Shown in pieces: positions 52,854 to 62,980 of a stretch of DNA of 64,000 nt (position 1 is its first letter; each line of letters opens with the position of its first letter). The stretch is from Roseibium album (GTDB lineage Bacteria; Pseudomonadota; Alphaproteobacteria; Rhizobiales; Stappiaceae): assembly GCF_001404515.1 (NCBI RefSeq), contig NZ_CXWE01000016.1, forward strand, positions 18,068-82,067, given 5' to 3'. A model generated the notes under the pieces. The model saw only the letters and a program-made list of their open reading frames with translations, was not told the DNA's origin and did no database searches. The position numbers and the translations under genes are program-made.

Positions 52854-53897
52854 TCAACCGCTTCGCCCGTTCAGCCAGCCTGCCGTGCCGGTGCTTCTCA
52901 CAACAAACGCCTTCGCTTCCTGAACATGACCGAGCGCATCGGCAAGTCGCTGCTCACCACAAACGAGGGCTGCCGTGGAAAGCCCGTCGGCAAATGCGGC
53001 CGAACGCGCGATCACGCTCGCTGCTTCCAGATCACTTCTGACCGGAAGACCCGTCCTCGCATCGAGAATGTGAGATGACCTGCCGGTCTCGTCGAACGTC
53101 GTTCCCGTTCTGGCCGAACTGGCCACAGAGGCATCAACAAGCTCGACCCTGACCTGTGCCGATGGACGTGCCGGATCGGGGCGGAGTGTCAATGGCCAGC
53201 CATTTCTGGCCGGTTCTCCTTCAGCCCCGGCATGTCCGGTTGCCGAAATCTCGCCAAGGTCAACGACCAGGTCCCTGCATCCCCTCGACCTCAACAAGGC
53301 GGCGACCTTGTCGGTGATGTAGCCTTGAGCGATGCCATTCAGGGTGAGTGCCATGCCCTTGCGACGGAATTCGACAATTCCCGGTTCATAGTTGACGTGC
53401 TGAAAGCCGATGTTGTTCAGGATTGTCTGCAGCCTGCCGTTTTCTGCCTCTGCACCTTCCGGCGTGACGCCATGTGCTGCCAGTTCCGCATGGTATGCCC
53501 ACAGCGGCTGTACTGTCGGATCAAACGCGCCGCCCGTCAGCGTGTGGATGCGGTGTGCCTGCCCGAGCAGGGTGACCATGTCCAGGGATGGAGCCTGCAG
53601 GCGGCCGTTGCTGTTGAGCCGGACAAGCTCGCTGTCCTGACGATAGAGGCTGAAAACCTGCTCCAGCCGCCGGATTTCAGCTTCGACAAGCCGGAACAAA
53701 TCCAGCGCTTTCGCGCGATCTTCGTGAACAAGATTGATTTCCGCACCCGCCCCAAGAGCGATCCCTTTCCAGCGATGCAGGTCAGGTGCGGACCGTGCAA
53801 TCGTCGATGGCAGGATTGTGCCTGCAGAAACCACGGCACAGATCTTGATGAAACGCCTTCTGTTCATGCGCCCTGCCGATGCGGGTTCCCCTGTCAT
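52854..53897 (-). CDS. nosX: NosX, ApbE-type FAD:protein FMN transferase
   Basis: From MTGEPASAG the protein has 347 residues; the start overlaps the nosL stop by ATGA. A Tat-type signal (MNRRRFIKICAVVSAGT) begins at residue 11, so an internal ATG at 53867 is also possible. The ApbE core has LFRLVEAEIRRLEQVFSLYRQ, FDPTVQPLW, LNGIAQGYITDKVAALLRSRG and DARTGLPVRSDLEAASV. It attaches FMN covalently to NosR, needed for electron supply to N2O reductase. It is the last gene of nosRZDFYLX. Confidence 0.93.
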   Translation of the reverse strand: MTGEPASAGRMNRRRFIKICAVVSAGTILPSTIARSAPDLHRWKGIALGAGAEINLVHEDRAKALDLFRLVEAEIRRLEQVFSLYRQDSELVRLNSNGRLQAPSLDMVTLLGQAHRIHTLTGGAFDPTVQPLWAYHAELAAHGVTPEGAEAENGRLQTILNNIGFQHVNYEPGIVEFRRKGMALTLNGIAQGYITDKVAALLRSRGCRDLVVDLGEISATGHAGAEGEPARNGWPLTLRPDPARPSAQVRVELVDASVASSARTGTTFDETGRSSHILDARTGLPVRSDLEAASVIARSAAFADGLSTAALVCGEQRLADALGHVQEAKAFVVRSTGTAGWLNGRSG

Positions 53898-54442
53898 TTT
53901 GCCGCCTCGCCCGATGTGCCGTGCGTCAACTGGTCGGCCGACGAGAGTTCGACCGGCGCCAGAACGTAGTCAACCGGGATATCATCAAGCCGAAGAACCC
54001 GACCGCCATTGGCCGCTGCAAATCCCTGTGCGCCTTCTTCAGTTCCGAACGGTATCGTCTCGGGCGCGCCCATGCCCCCGGCCCGTTTGCTTTCCACGAC
54101 GAACCAGGCCGCCTCGGCTTCAATCCAGTTGTCAAATCCCGGCTCCTTCCAGCTGTCCGCATTGTCCATGTCATTTACATAAATTGCGGCAATGTTCTTC
54201 GGTTCCTCAGGTGAATGCATGAATGCGACCGCATCCCTCACCTGGGTGAACCAGAAGGGAAACGGGTTACCGGTCAGGTGGATCTGCGCCTTGGGACCAT
54301 CGTGTTCCAGAACCGTCATCTGGCAATAGTGCCCCGCCGCCTCCGGGGTCAGCTCCAAAGCTGCCGGTCTCGCAATTTCCACGTCTTCCTGGCATCCGGC
54401 CAGCAACCCGAGTGCGAGGAACAACAGAACGTGCCGTTTCAT
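53894..54442 (-). CDS. nosL: NosL, copper chaperone lipoprotein
   Basis: The 182-residue precursor has a lipoprotein signal with lipobox LLAGC (Cys16 after cleavage) and the NosL motif GHYCQMTVLEHDGPKAQI, where Cys and Met bind Cu(I). It delivers copper to the NosDFY machinery for the Cu_Z site of NosZ at the outer face of the inner membrane or at the outer membrane. It overlaps nosY and nosX by four bases each. Confidence 0.93.
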   Translation of the reverse strand: MKRHVLLFLALGLLAGCQEDVEIARPAALELTPEAAGHYCQMTVLEHDGPKAQIHLTGNPFPFWFTQVRDAVAFMHSPEEPKNIAAIYVNDMDNADSWKEPGFDNWIEAEAAWFVVESKRAGGMGAPETIPFGTEEGAQGFAAANGGRVLRLDDIPVDYVLAPVELSSADQLTHGTSGEAAK

Positions 54443-55269
54443 GGCGTTATCCTCCGAATGAGAACTGCCGATGCCGTCAATGCCATGCCGGCAAACAAGA
54501 CGAGAGATGCGAGAGCCAAAACAGGGTCGAATGGCAACGCCTCGGAGACACCGGCCATGCCGCCGACCAGATCGCTCGCACCCAGCGCTGCGAGATTGAA
54601 AAGACGGAACGCATCTGCCGGATTGAGCAGCACGGCATATGGAAAGACCTGGGAAGCAAAGATCCCGCTGGGATTTGCCACCAGCGCACCGAGGAGCGCC
54701 AGGTCATACAGGACGACAAGAACAAGCCAGGCGGCGATCGCGGCAGCCGCAGCCGTACCCGATTGACGGGTCAACGAACTCAGCACGTAACCGATTGCAA
54801 GGAAGCAGACGCCAAGCAACACAGATGTTGCAATCAACCGGGAAAAGTCTGCGAGCCCGGCCAGCGAACCGGTTCCCGTCGAAACCAGCAGAGCAGCGGT
54901 CATGCCATAGCCAATCACCAGAGCGAAGGTCAGGACCAGAGTATGACCGATGGCCTTGCCCAGCAGGAACTCCGGCCGTGATATTGGACAGGAGAACGTC
55001 ATGAGCAGCGTGCCGCGCTCGATCTCTCCGCAGATCGCGTCAAAGGCAAGGAGCAAGGCGATCAACGGCACGAGATAAACCGAAAGGCTCGCCAGCGAAG
55101 CGACTGTGATCGTCAGGCGGTCCACGCCAAGCGATCCGGCCGGCGCAGAGCCGAGCAGGGCGAGTGCCAGGGAAAAGACCGCCAGGATCAGGGTTGCCAG
55201 GAGGATCCAGCGATTGCGGATGCCAATCCGGATTTCCTGGGCAGCAATTGTCAGGACACGGGAGAGCAT
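54439..55269 (-). CDS. nosY: NosY, ABC-type membrane subunit for NosZ maturation
   Basis: The 276-residue protein has six predicted helices and an N-terminal QEIRIGIRNRWILLATLILA segment typical of the ABC-2 permease NosY. The conserved ICGEIERGTLLMTFSCPISR and EFLLGKAIG stretches are present. With NosF and NosD it forms the complex that remodels or loads copper/sulfide for the Cu_Z cluster. It begins three bases after the nosF stop. Confidence 0.93.
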   Translation of the reverse strand: MLSRVLTIAAQEIRIGIRNRWILLATLILAVFSLALALLGSAPAGSLGVDRLTITVASLASLSVYLVPLIALLLAFDAICGEIERGTLLMTFSCPISRPEFLLGKAIGHTLVLTFALVIGYGMTAALLVSTGTGSLAGLADFSRLIATSVLLGVCFLAIGYVLSSLTRQSGTAAAAAIAAWLVLVVLYDLALLGALVANPSGIFASQVFPYAVLLNPADAFRLFNLAALGASDLVGGMAGVSEALPFDPVLALASLVLFAGMALTASAVLIRRITP

Positions 55270-55272
55270 GTC

Positions 55273-56178
55273 TTATGCCTCCTTCTGGGCTGTATTTGAA
55301 AAATGACGATAGACATCGTCCAGGCTCGGAGCGTGAACATCAACGTCCTCGACCAGATTGCCGAGTGCACTTATGGCCGACAGCGTGCGAACCTTGTCGT
55401 CGAGGCCGCAATCGAGTTCCACGGACGTGCCGTTCATCTTGCCTGCACCAAGTTGCTCGGCGACTTCCCGGACCGCCCCCGGTTTGGTCCAGACCTTCAG
55501 CCGGATCGGCAGACCGGCCTGTGCCCGCAGTGTCCCCAATTCATCATCGGCGACCAACTGTCCTTTCGAAAGGATCAGGATCCGGTCAGTTCGAGCTTCC
55601 AGTTCGGTCAATGCGTGGGAAGACAAGAGAACCGTCGCACCCTGTTCAGCGACCTCACCGATCAGTTCATAAACGTTCTGACGGGATATCGGATCAAGAC
55701 CGGTTGTCGGTTCGTCAAGGAGAACAAATTTCGGCTTCCCGATCAACGCCTGGGCCAGACCCAGCCGCTGGCGCATGCCCTTTGAATAGGTGCCGACCCG
55801 CCTCCTGGCGGCATCCTCCAGTCCCACCCGTTCCAAAAGTTCAAGGGCACCGCCGGCATTTGCACCTTTCAGACGCGCATAGAACCGAACGATTTCCTCA
55901 CCCGTCAATGCAGCTGGAAACGCAACGGATTCAGGTAGATAAGCTGTTACCCGGCGGGCCGAATTGCTGCCGGGAGCGGCTCCCATGACCGCAATGTCGC
56001 CTTCGTCACGCTTTAGAAATCCGAGTGCCATCTTGAACAAGGTGGTCTTGCCGGCTCCATTGTGGCCAAGCAGCGCAACACGCTCGCCCGGCCTCAGCGC
56101 AAATGACACCCGATCGACTGCGATATGGCTCTTGAAGCGCTTGGTGACCGACTGAACGGTCAGCGTGGAATTCGTCAT
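55273..56178 (-). CDS. nosF: NosF, ABC ATPase for NosZ maturation
   Basis: From MTNSTLTVQSVTK the protein has 301 residues; the start overlaps the nosD stop by ATGA, so the longer frame to 56340 is not used. Walker A GHNGAGKTT, signature YSKGMRQRLGLAQA and Walker B FVLLDEPTTGLDP are intact. It drives the NosDFY complex. Confidence 0.95.
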   Translation of the reverse strand: MTNSTLTVQSVTKRFKSHIAVDRVSFALRPGERVALLGHNGAGKTTLFKMALGFLKRDEGDIAVMGAAPGSNSARRVTAYLPESVAFPAALTGEEIVRFYARLKGANAGGALELLERVGLEDAARRRVGTYSKGMRQRLGLAQALIGKPKFVLLDEPTTGLDPISRQNVYELIGEVAEQGATVLLSSHALTELEARTDRILILSKGQLVADDELGTLRAQAGLPIRLKVWTKPGAVREVAEQLGAGKMNGTSVELDCGLDDKVRTLSAISALGNLVEDVDVHAPSLDDVYRHFSNTAQKEA

Positions 56179-57458
56179 CCCTGAACTCCTGAAATGGGGT
56201 CTTTGCGGTCCGGCGGCTGCATCAGTGGTGCATTGTCGACAATTCCGCCGGGCAGAAGCGCCGGGAACTGGGACTGAGTCCAGCGCAACAATTGCACTGC
56301 GGGACTGCCCATCAACAACTTGGCGGAAGGTTGGGTCCACAAGACCTGATCGATCAGATCGTTCGGCCGGTAGGCCGTATCGGCAAGCCCGTCACCGTTC
56401 ATGTCGAAGGCGGCGTGGTCACTCCAGAAATTTCCGCGTCCGTCGGTGCTCCAGTCCAGGTCGCGGCTGCCCACATATTTGACCTGCGTCCTGTTGCGGA
56501 TGAATGCATTGCCCTGAAACAGGTTCTTGGCGGACCCGGCCGTGAAATGCACACCAATCGGACACCCCTCGAACCGGTTGTCCGTAACTGTGTTTTTGTT
56601 GGCATTGTACATGAAGAGGCATTTTTCACCGCCGCCCGAGACCATATTGCCGGCGATCTCGGCCCGGTTGGCGTAGTTCAGCATCAGCCCGTGGTTGCGG
56701 TCTCCGATAGAAACGTTGTTTCTAATCTTCAGGCGATCGGAAAACATCAGCGCATAGCCGATATCATTGTTCCGTGAGACATTGCCCTCGATCACACCGC
56801 TGTTGCCATGCATGTAGTGGACAGCGAACCGCAGATCTTCGAAGCGGTTGTTGCGGAACGTATCCTTGTGACTGGTATTGACGAAGACCCCGTCCCGGCC
56901 AAAACGGATGGTGTTGTATTCCGCCAGCAGGTGCGGCGCGTTCCACACGTAAATGCCGTTGCCACGTTCGTTGACGCGCAGGTCTCGACGACCTTCAATC
57001 AGATTGTTCGAAACAGTCGCCTTGCGGGCTCCGTGAACATCCACTCCCGTCAGATTGTTGAGTATCCTGTTGTCACGAACGACCGCCCGGTGAGCCTGTT
57101 TCGTGAGTTTCACCCCGGCGTCAAGCGTCTCTTGGGAAAGACCCGAGCCGGTCAGCGTCAACCCCTGGACAGTGACGTCCGGGGCGGTGACCGTGATCAC
57201 GCTGCCGGTTCCATTGCCGACGATGCTTGCCAGGCCCTCGCCAGTCAGGGTGATCGATCTGTCCACCGTCACCGGACCGGAGTGATCTCCCGGAGCAAGC
57301 CGGAGAACGTCCCCGGCCTGCGCATTTTCGATTGCCTCGCGCAAGGCGCCCTGCTCTGCCGGAACCAGCTGTTCAGCGGCAGCCAGCGATCCGCAGACCG
57401 CCAATGCCGAACAAAACAAAGCCAGTCCTCCGGTCAGGACATTCAGGGCGCGTTGCAT
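56175..57458 (-). CDS. nosD: NosD, periplasmic beta-helix copper maturation protein
   Basis: This 427-residue precursor has a signal peptide (LALFCSALAVCGSLAAA-EQ) and a right-handed parallel beta-helix made of repeated N-rich turns (RDNRILNNLTGVDVHGARKA, NNLIEGRRDL, RNNRFEDLRFAVHYMHG, NVSRNNDIGYALMFS). It belongs to the CASH/NosD family and mediates copper transfer to NosZ. It begins three bases after nosZ. Confidence 0.95.
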   Translation of the reverse strand: MQRALNVLTGGLALFCSALAVCGSLAAAEQLVPAEQGALREAIENAQAGDVLRLAPGDHSGPVTVDRSITLTGEGLASIVGNGTGSVITVTAPDVTVQGLTLTGSGLSQETLDAGVKLTKQAHRAVVRDNRILNNLTGVDVHGARKATVSNNLIEGRRDLRVNERGNGIYVWNAPHLLAEYNTIRFGRDGVFVNTSHKDTFRNNRFEDLRFAVHYMHGNSGVIEGNVSRNNDIGYALMFSDRLKIRNNVSIGDRNHGLMLNYANRAEIAGNMVSGGGEKCLFMYNANKNTVTDNRFEGCPIGVHFTAGSAKNLFQGNAFIRNRTQVKYVGSRDLDWSTDGRGNFWSDHAAFDMNGDGLADTAYRPNDLIDQVLWTQPSAKLLMGSPAVQLLRWTQSQFPALLPGGIVDNAPLMQPPDRKDPISGVQG

Positions 57459-57461
57459 GGA

Positions 57462-59372
57462 TCAGGCTCCTCTTGGCTCAACGAACATGCGACCACGCAT
57501 TTCCATGTGAAGCGCATGGCAGAACCACTGGCAGTAGAACCAGTGCACGCCGGGACGTTCTGCAATGAACGTTACCGAAGCCGTTGCTTGCGGGGCCACT
57601 TCCATGGCCACGCCATAATTCGACAGGCAGAAGCCATGAGTCAGATCATCGATGTCGTCGATGTTCGTGACATAGACCGTCACTTCATCACCCTGCTTCA
57701 CCGTGAACTTTTCAAGACTGAAGGTAGGAGCGACCGAGTGCATGTAGACCCGGACCTTGTTGCCGTCGCGGATGACGTCTTCGGCATATTCCAGATCGAC
57801 ACCATCGGCCTCGGCCTGCTTGATTGCGTCCTGGAAGATCGGATCGGACCGGTCCCACACGATTGCCGGATTCACCTTGGACCGGTGAACGATGATGCTG
57901 TCATGCGGCTCGGCGAATGTCGGGCCGTCGTGAACGACCTTCATGTCATCGCCGGAGATGTCGATCAACTGCTCGTTCTCCGGTTTCAGCGGGCCGACAT
58001 TCAGGAAGCGGTCCTTGGAGAACTTGTTCATCGAAATCAGCCATTTGCCATCCGCTTCCGCGGTTTCACCCATGGAAGTGGAGTTGTGACCCGGCTGATA
58101 ATGCACATCGACCTTTGATATGATCGGGTCGACTTCCTCACCGGCATAGGCGCGTATGGCCTTGTCGATGTTCCACTTCGCAACCTGGCTGTCCAGGAAC
58201 AGCGTCGTGAAGGCATTGCCCTGACCGTCGAAAGCGGTGTGCAGCGGACCGAGGCCGAGCTGCGGTTCGCCCACGACCGCGGAGCGCGGGTCGGCATCGT
58301 CGGCAAACAGTGCGTCCACCTTGGTGACATCGATGATGGAAACCGTCGGGGACAGCTTGCCGTTGATGACGATATGCTTCTTGTCCGGTGCCGCGTTACA
58401 GCCATGCGGACTGTTGGGGATCGGTATGTATCGTGTGAACTGTGACTTGGCTTCCTTGCGGCCATCAACCACAGGGACACCCTTCATTTCCTGATAATCG
58501 CCGGCCGCAACTGCTTTCTCGATCGCCTTGATGTTGAAGACAACAACATGATCCAGTTCGCTCTCGGTCATTTCGGCAAGGTTGGTGCCCATTTCCGAGT
58601 TGTAGCTGGTGGAAAACGCGTATTTGCCCTGATAGTCGGCGTCGGTGTTGTCGAGGTTACCCGACACGATCACCTGCCATGCGACCTTCATCTCGTCGCC
58701 GTCGATGGCGGTGAAAATGCACGAGTATTGTGACGGATCATCCAGGATCTTGCCGTCGTTCACGAGCGGCGCTTCATGCTCGCCGTTGGCGAAGATGTAG
58801 CCCGTGCGCGGATATTTCTGCGGCCGCATTCCGTGGATGTCATGCGCATTGGGGATCTCGATGATCTTGTCGCATTTCATCGTGTTGCAGTCGATGCGGG
58901 CAACGCGCGTATTCGCCTTGTCGTTGGCGAAGATGTAGCGCCCGTCATACGTGCCATCCGTGAAAGACATGTGCGGATGGTGCAGATCGCCGTTGTCGTA
59001 GGTGACCTTGCCCTGAGCCGCGAGATAAGCCTTCGTTTCGGGAAGGAGACCTTCGGTCAGGATTTTCAGGGACTCGTTGGTCTGTCCCCAACCTGTCGCC
59101 GAACAGCGATTGAAAACCGGTACCCGCATCAGCTCGCGCATCGACGGAACACCGAGAATACGCAACTCTCCCGCCTGCCCGGAGGACCAGAAGCCGTAGT
59201 ATTCGTCGAGTTCACCCGGCGCCATTTCGAATTTCTGATGATCACCCTGGGCAAAGGCGGGATTGGCGCCGCTAACAGCAACCGCTCCCACGCCTGCCAC
59301 CACGGCTGTCTTTGCGGTACCGCCCAACAGATCTCGGCGGGACATGCCCAGATTATTTTCCTTCTCCTTCAT
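57462..59372 (-). CDS. nosZ: Nitrous oxide reductase NosZ (clade I, Tat-exported)
   Basis: The 636-residue protein has a Tat signal (SRRDLLGGTAKTAVVAG, cleavage near NPAFA). The N-terminal seven-bladed propeller provides the histidine ligands of Cu_Z (for example LHHPHMSF, NAHDIHGMR, PHGCNAAPD, GPLHTAF, YQPGHNSTS, AEPHDS). The C-terminal cupredoxin domain holds Cu_A with THGF and HWFYCQWFCHALHMEM. It reduces N2O to N2 in the periplasm. A Tat signal with nosR and nosX marks clade I. It is 30 bp downstream of nosR. Confidence 0.97.
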   Translation of the reverse strand: MKEKENNLGMSRRDLLGGTAKTAVVAGVGAVAVSGANPAFAQGDHQKFEMAPGELDEYYGFWSSGQAGELRILGVPSMRELMRVPVFNRCSATGWGQTNESLKILTEGLLPETKAYLAAQGKVTYDNGDLHHPHMSFTDGTYDGRYIFANDKANTRVARIDCNTMKCDKIIEIPNAHDIHGMRPQKYPRTGYIFANGEHEAPLVNDGKILDDPSQYSCIFTAIDGDEMKVAWQVIVSGNLDNTDADYQGKYAFSTSYNSEMGTNLAEMTESELDHVVVFNIKAIEKAVAAGDYQEMKGVPVVDGRKEAKSQFTRYIPIPNSPHGCNAAPDKKHIVINGKLSPTVSIIDVTKVDALFADDADPRSAVVGEPQLGLGPLHTAFDGQGNAFTTLFLDSQVAKWNIDKAIRAYAGEEVDPIISKVDVHYQPGHNSTSMGETAEADGKWLISMNKFSKDRFLNVGPLKPENEQLIDISGDDMKVVHDGPTFAEPHDSIIVHRSKVNPAIVWDRSDPIFQDAIKQAEADGVDLEYAEDVIRDGNKVRVYMHSVAPTFSLEKFTVKQGDEVTVYVTNIDDIDDLTHGFCLSNYGVAMEVAPQATASVTFIAERPGVHWFYCQWFCHALHMEMRGRMFVEPRGA

Positions 59373-59402
59373 GGCTAATCTCCTTATGGCCTGTGAAGGT
59401 GT

Positions 59403-61610
59403 TTATCGAACCGGAGCCGGCTCTTCCGATTTGGCGGACGCCTCCGGCTGTACAAGCCCGGTTTGCTTTTCGAAACGCCGCCTCTTGGCGAGCTTCTTGA
59501 TGCAGACGGGACATTTCTGATCGTGCTGATAGAGAACCTGGCAATGCAGGCAGTTCAGACACTCGTTTGGATTGATGTTGCCTTCCGGATGAATGGCCTG
59601 GACCATGCATTCCTTGGCGCAGCGGTGGCAGGGATTGCCACACTCGCGGTAGCGCTTCAGCCAGTCGAACATCCGAAGCCTTGCCGGAATGGCAAGTGCC
59701 GCACCCAGCGGGCACAGGTACCGGCAATAGAAACGCTCGATGAACAGTCCTGCGACCAGCAGGGCAACCGCGAACAGGACAAATGGCCAGGCACGCTGGA
59801 ACTTCAGGATAATCGCTGTCTTGAACGGTTCGACCTCTGCGTAGTGTTCGGCAACGTCCAGCGAATAGAGGGACAGTCCGAACAAGCCGAGGAAGATCAT
59901 GTATTTGAGTGGCCACAGACGTTCATGCAGACCCCAGGGAACCTCGATCTGCGGAACCCTGAACAGTTTAGCGAGACGGTTTGTCAGCTCCTGCAGGGCA
60001 CCGAAGGGGCATAGCCAGCCGCAATATGCGCCCCGTCCCCAGAACAGAAGTGCCGCTGCCACCGAGAACCAGAGAAGAAACACCAGCGGGTCCATCAGGA
60101 ACGCATCCCAGCTGAATTCACTGGTTATCGAGGAGAAAAATGCAAGGACGTTGACGACGGAAAGCTGCGCATTTTCAAACCAGCCGAGCCAGACAAGCGT
60201 GAATGTCAGGAAACCGATGCGGAACCAGAACGTGAAACGTTCGTTTTTCGTCACCTGCATCTGGAAAAAGAACACCAGGGTCAGCACGCCCATCGCTGCT
60301 GCGAGCACGCTGATGTCGAATACGCGCCCCTTCCAGATCCGTTTCCAGAGTTCCTCCGCACCACTGACTTTGGTCGTATCGTTTCCGGCAGTCGTCTGCT
60401 GGACCGTCTCCACCGTCTCCGGGACGGTTTTCAGGTAAACGTCCGGCAACTGGTATCCGAGGTCGAATGTCAGAAAAACCTTGTCGATCGGCCCGACAGC
60501 ACGCTGCACGAGGAGCTGCAGGCGGAAATCCCTGGCCGGGTCAAAGCCGATATCTGCCGGGATGATGAAGAGGTCCATCTCGGTGAAAGTGGGCGCACCT
60601 TCGGCGACAACCCCGCCGACACGGGCCTGCTGTTTGTCGAAGAACCGGGCAGAAACGTCGTGCTGGATCATCTGGATCCTGTCGAAGATGCCCCCCCGGA
60701 CATAGCCAGATCCCTTGAAGGAATACCGCCCGCGCCCCATTACCAGCAGCGCGTGCTCACCTTCCTTGAGGCGCTTCTTCAAATTGGAGTATTCAGCTTC
60801 CCCCAGCAATGACAGGCCGATCGTGGGCACATCGGCAAGTGCCATGTAGAGATCAATGAAAGTGTCTGTTTCAGGCCCGGGTTCCGGGCGGGCGACTGCG
60901 CGCGGATCGCCCTGCCTGGAAAAGGCTGCATTCACCTGGGCAACATCGAGTGACATGCGGCGCACGGAGCCGTCGCCCGTTAATGTCATCCAGTCAAGAA
61001 TGTCCCGGTGGCCGGTATCAATCTCTTTCTTCGGGCCCTTGTCGGCAATTTCAGGAGCAAGGCCACCAAGACCGAGAGCACGGGCAACCTTTAGCCCGGA
61101 GCGAACGATGGAATCGTCGATCACCATGATCGTGACAGTGGCACCGGAAATGATATCGAGTTCGTGCGCGGAGCCACCGCTTTCGGCTTCCTGCCTGAGA
61201 TCAAGACCCGCGTAACCTTCCGTAACCGCCCTGATTTTCGAGTCCGGAATACCGATCAGCACGATCGGTTCGGAATGCTTGACCAACCGGACACCGGTGA
61301 CGAACGCATCCTGATCCACGCCGACGAGTGTGTGAATCGGCTTGCCTGAATATCCCGTGGTTGAAACAAAGTCGGATGTCAGGAAAACCCAACCGATGGT
61401 TTCCCCGCGCTTGAGAGCGGGGACGACCGGAACATCTTCCCGCAAAGCGCCGAAACTGTCGGCGCCAGGGACCATATCCTCCGGCTGAACCTTGGCCAAA
61501 AAGGTGGCGACCAGTCCATCGGCGGCAAGGGCAACAGAGCCATGCGACATCGGCAATGCCAGGCCGGCAAGCAGTATGAAGAGACCGAGTATGTGAAAAA
61601 GTGGACGCAC
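59403..61610 (-). CDS. nosR: NosR, flavo-Fe/S membrane protein for N2O reduction
   Basis: This 735-residue protein starts with GTG, supported by GGAG about nine bases upstream. A signal or anchor (FILLAGLALPMSHGSVALA) leads to a periplasmic FMN-binding domain. The flavinylation motif is SGAT at 155-158, with FMN on T158 expected. A membrane region with CGWLCPFGALQE and CRYLCPLGAALA follows. The C-terminal ferredoxin part has CHRCAKECMVQ and CLNCLHCQV for two 4Fe-4S clusters. It carries quinol electrons toward NosZ. NosX at the operon end provides the FMN transfer. Confidence 0.96.
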   Translation of the reverse strand: MRPLFHILGLFILLAGLALPMSHGSVALAADGLVATFLAKVQPEDMVPGADSFGALREDVPVVPALKRGETIGWVFLTSDFVSTTGYSGKPIHTLVGVDQDAFVTGVRLVKHSEPIVLIGIPDSKIRAVTEGYAGLDLRQEAESGGSAHELDIISGATVTIMVIDDSIVRSGLKVARALGLGGLAPEIADKGPKKEIDTGHRDILDWMTLTGDGSVRRMSLDVAQVNAAFSRQGDPRAVARPEPGPETDTFIDLYMALADVPTIGLSLLGEAEYSNLKKRLKEGEHALLVMGRGRYSFKGSGYVRGGIFDRIQMIQHDVSARFFDKQQARVGGVVAEGAPTFTEMDLFIIPADIGFDPARDFRLQLLVQRAVGPIDKVFLTFDLGYQLPDVYLKTVPETVETVQQTTAGNDTTKVSGAEELWKRIWKGRVFDISVLAAAMGVLTLVFFFQMQVTKNERFTFWFRIGFLTFTLVWLGWFENAQLSVVNVLAFFSSITSEFSWDAFLMDPLVFLLWFSVAAALLFWGRGAYCGWLCPFGALQELTNRLAKLFRVPQIEVPWGLHERLWPLKYMIFLGLFGLSLYSLDVAEHYAEVEPFKTAIILKFQRAWPFVLFAVALLVAGLFIERFYCRYLCPLGAALAIPARLRMFDWLKRYRECGNPCHRCAKECMVQAIHPEGNINPNECLNCLHCQVLYQHDQKCPVCIKKLAKRRRFEKQTGLVQPEASAKSEEPAPVR

Positions 61611-61678
61611 TTCGAGCGCTCCGACATGTGTCTTGTCTGACGTTGCCGCGATATTCCGCTTTCGCGCCGGAGAGAGTC

Positions 61679-61692
61679 TTGACGATAGTCAA
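61679..61692 (-). promoter_or_regulatory. Crp/Fnr-type (Dnr/NnrR) box for nosR
   Basis: TTGAC-GATA-GTCAA is a perfect inverted repeat of TTGAC half-sites with 4-base spacing, centred about 75 bases before the nosR start, in the gap after nnrS. Confidence 0.78.
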
Positions 61693-61750
61693 GTGCCGCT
61701 GAATTTGACCTGTCCGCCGCACCACCGTCCGCGGCGATACCGTACCCGGG

Positions 61751-62980
61751 TCAATCAGACCGGCTTGCAGGCCTGGGCATGGCAAGGATCGGAAAGTAGA
61801 CCCAGGCGAATAGTGCAAAAGCTCCGGTCCACAAAAAACCGGACACCAGCATCACCGGGAAATAATCGAAAGCGAGCGATCCAAAACTGCGGGTGAGAGC
61901 TGCTGCGACGACCATCAGGTAGGCAAGTGCGATCGGTCGGGAAACCTTGAGCGGCCTTCCGCTGTGCCCGAGCGATGCCCGGGTCATCATGGCGAGTGTC
62001 ATGCTGCCGATTGCGCCTGCCGCAAGCAGATGAAGAGCCGCGGTTTCGCTCATAAATGACAGCATCAGCGCGCTGCCATAAAGGAGATAGCCAACCGCCA
62101 GCAGAAGATAGGCAACATGCAGGATCCACAGGATCGGGCTCTTGCGCACGGCCCATCCCCGCCAACCCGACAAACGCACCAGGTTTACTCCTCCGGCTGC
62201 AAAACAGACCGATCCGAACAGAACCTCCGGTACGAAGGGAAGGCTTCCAAGTGTCGCCAAAAGCGCAAGGAGAATACCGGCCCGATCCAGCCAGGCATTT
62301 GATTGCGGCAGGGAGACCCCGTAGCCCTCACGGTTGAGCGCGTTGCGGGTAAAGGCCGGAACAACCCGGCCGCCGACAATTGCGATCATTGCGGCGCTTG
62401 CGAAAATGCCAACCCGTACACCGGCTTCCGCAGTATTGTTGCTCCAGCCGATCCAGTCGAGATGCATCAGAAGATTGCCGAGGAAGAGCGCCGTGAGCAG
62501 AAACAGGAAGATCATGTTTCTCGCCTGGGACTTTTTTGCAAGGCGCCCGAGAATTGCAGTCGACAATATCGGAATGAAGGCAAGATCAACTAGGCCTACG
62601 GCGACCGGATCGAAAACCCCTGAAAACCAGATGCCCAGACGCCCCGACAACCAGACGCAACCACTGGCCGTGACAAATACCCTGCCTGCCTCCCTGGTGC
62701 CTGTCCAGTTCGGAACAGCAGTGATAAAGAAGCCGGCCATGACCGCAACCGTATAGCCGTAAAGCATTTCGTGGGCATGCCACAGATGCGGAGCCATCGA
62801 CATCGGAACCGTCGCAACATCACCACCGGCCGCTTGTGCTGCCAGCCAGAGCGTCCAGGCGAGCATTGAGAATACTGCAAACAGGCCGGCAGACAGAAAG
62901 TAGAATCGGAAACCGGCCGTCAGGACCGTTGGGAACCGGCGCGGTCCTTTGACGTCTGGTGAATGGAGGGCTGCGGCCAT
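61751..62980 (-). CDS. nnrS: NnrS family heme-copper membrane protein
   Basis: The 409-residue protein has about twelve membrane helices and NnrS landmarks: PHLWHAHEMLYGYTVAVMAGF with metal/heme histidines, VPNWTGTREA, IVGGRVVPAFTRNAL and LGHSGRPL. NnrS is made under NO in denitrifiers and helps protect cells from nitrosative stress, with heme and copper content in the characterised example. It shares a promoter region and box with nnrU and lies upstream of nosR on the same strand, 140 bases apart. Confidence 0.93.
   Translation of the reverse strand: MAAALHSPDVKGPRRFPTVLTAGFRFYFLSAGLFAVFSMLAWTLWLAAQAAGGDVATVPMSMAPHLWHAHEMLYGYTVAVMAGFFITAVPNWTGTREAGRVFVTASGCVWLSGRLGIWFSGVFDPVAVGLVDLAFIPILSTAILGRLAKKSQARNMIFLFLLTALFLGNLLMHLDWIGWSNNTAEAGVRVGIFASAAMIAIVGGRVVPAFTRNALNREGYGVSLPQSNAWLDRAGILLALLATLGSLPFVPEVLFGSVCFAAGGVNLVRLSGWRGWAVRKSPILWILHVAYLLLAVGYLLYGSALMLSFMSETAALHLLAAGAIGSMTLAMMTRASLGHSGRPLKVSRPIALAYLMVVAAALTRSFGSLAFDYFPVMLVSGFLWTGAFALFAWVYFPILAMPRPASRSD

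Noticed and set aside
56808..58118. Plus-strand frame of 436 codons over nosD and nosZ
   Set aside because: It crosses two well-identified minus-strand genes and shows no independent start context.
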